NCBI RefSeq assembly: GCF_023555055.1 | Contig: NZ_JAMJPL010000001.1 | Location: 1,054,001-1,118,000 of the forward strand | Reading direction: 5' to 3' | Length of the DNA stretch: 64,000 bases | Origin: Marinobacter sp. ATCH36 | GTDB lineage: Bacteria; Pseudomonadota; Gammaproteobacteria; Pseudomonadales; Oleiphilaceae | Shown here: positions 63,742 to 64,000 of the stretch, piece after piece | Numbering within the stretch: position 1 is the stretch's first letter | Layout: the number at the start of each line of letters is the position of its first letter | Translations under genes and position numbers: made by a program | Notes under the pieces: generated by a model | What the model saw: the letters and a program-made list of their open reading frames with translations, nothing else | The model's database searches: none | Told to the model about the DNA's origin: nothing

Positions 63742-64000
63742 TTACTGGAACAGGTGGTACAGGGCGTTATTGGCGAAGGCGCGGGTGGCCTCCGGTGACG
63801 AGGTCTTGCAAGGGTCGGCATCGGTGACCGGAGCTGCCTTGAAGAGCTGATAACGCACAGGGTGGCTCGGGTATTCGCTGGCGGTGTCCAGTGGGTGCGG
63901 GCAGGTATGCAGCACCACGATGGTGTCCATCTCGAATCGCAGGTCCACGGTGGCACCGGCATGGGAGGCATCGCTGACAAGAGTCATATTGCCGTCGTCG
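63742..64000 (-). CDS. DUF1989 protein, partner of the carboxyguanidine deiminase (UAAP1), C-terminal part
   Basis: Only the last 86 or so residues are in the window; the frame is open to the right edge. The segment contains LRFEMDTIVVLHTCPHPLDTASEYPSHPVRYQLF, the UAAP1 end, with a conserved Cys-Pro-His. It is the first visible gene of the guanidine operon; the operon promoter and any second riboswitch lie beyond the window. Confidence 0.85.
   Translation of the reverse strand, partial: DDGNMTLVSDASHAGATVDLRFEMDTIVVLHTCPHPLDTASEYPSHPVRYQLFKAAPVTDADPCKTSSPEATRAFANNALYHLFQ

Overview
The window looks like chromosomal DNA from a marine gammaproteobacterium close to Marinobacter. The evidence is family-level gene content and order: ubiE-ubiJ-ubiB-hisIE-tatABC, zapA-6S RNA-ygfA, a wax ester synthase, and a PQQ alcohol-oxidation region of the Pseudomonas exa/ped type. 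No phage, transposase, tRNA, rRNA operon or CRISPR array was seen. Nearly all of the sequence is coding.

Layout. 1-8.6 kb: an aroQ-accB-accC-prmA operon (minus), a response-regulator diguanylate cyclase (minus), a LapD-type degenerate c-di-GMP receptor and a DUF2333 protein (plus), and ppa. 8.7-14.2 kb: acyl-CoA dehydrogenase, rpiA, ilvA, an unlisted 49-residue membrane peptide, ygfA, 6S RNA, zapA and a ZapB-like partner. 14.3-17.6 kb: a zinc-linked locus (ABC permease and ATPase, DUF3299 protein, His-rich DUF2796/ZrgA protein) with a Zur-like palindrome. 17.7-28.7 kb: ygfB-pepP-ubiH-ubiI facing the long ubiE-ubiJ-ubiB-hisI-hisE-tatA-tatB-tatC-rsmE operon. 28.4-33.4 kb: PHA-granule family protein, FFLEELY-motif protein, hydrolase, wax ester synthase/DGAT and porin.

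33.4-52.7 kb is an alcohol-oxidation island. It holds a FIST sensor, a hybrid histidine kinase, three regulators or kinases of the NarX/NarL type, two ABC systems, a beta-propeller protein, a pentapeptide-repeat protein, cytochrome c550 with its periplasmic binding protein, and two PQQ dehydrogenases. One dehydrogenase carries a WDFSG active-site motif (calcium type) and the other WDYDG (lanthanide type), so the locus looks like a PedE/PedH pair with its own sensing and transport. Shared palindromes and a shared 12-mer lie in its promoters.

52.7-64 kb is a guanidine-nitrogen region. An ABC permease and ATPase are preceded by a clear guanidine-I (ykkC) riboswitch, itself downstream of a sigma-54 promoter and an NtrC-like site. 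Nearby are a type III glutamine synthetase, a MetX-like hydrolase, a TetR regulator, the matching binding protein, a 'urea carboxylase' and two DUF1989 proteins. The riboswitch indicates that the carboxylase and DUF1989 pair are a guanidine carboxylase and carboxyguanidine deiminase rather than a urea pathway.

Five copies of an intergenic structured repeat (about 110-195 bp) are spread through the window. They have long self-complementary arms that differ between copies and a conserved core, and each sits 3' of a gene. This is the least explained element in the window.
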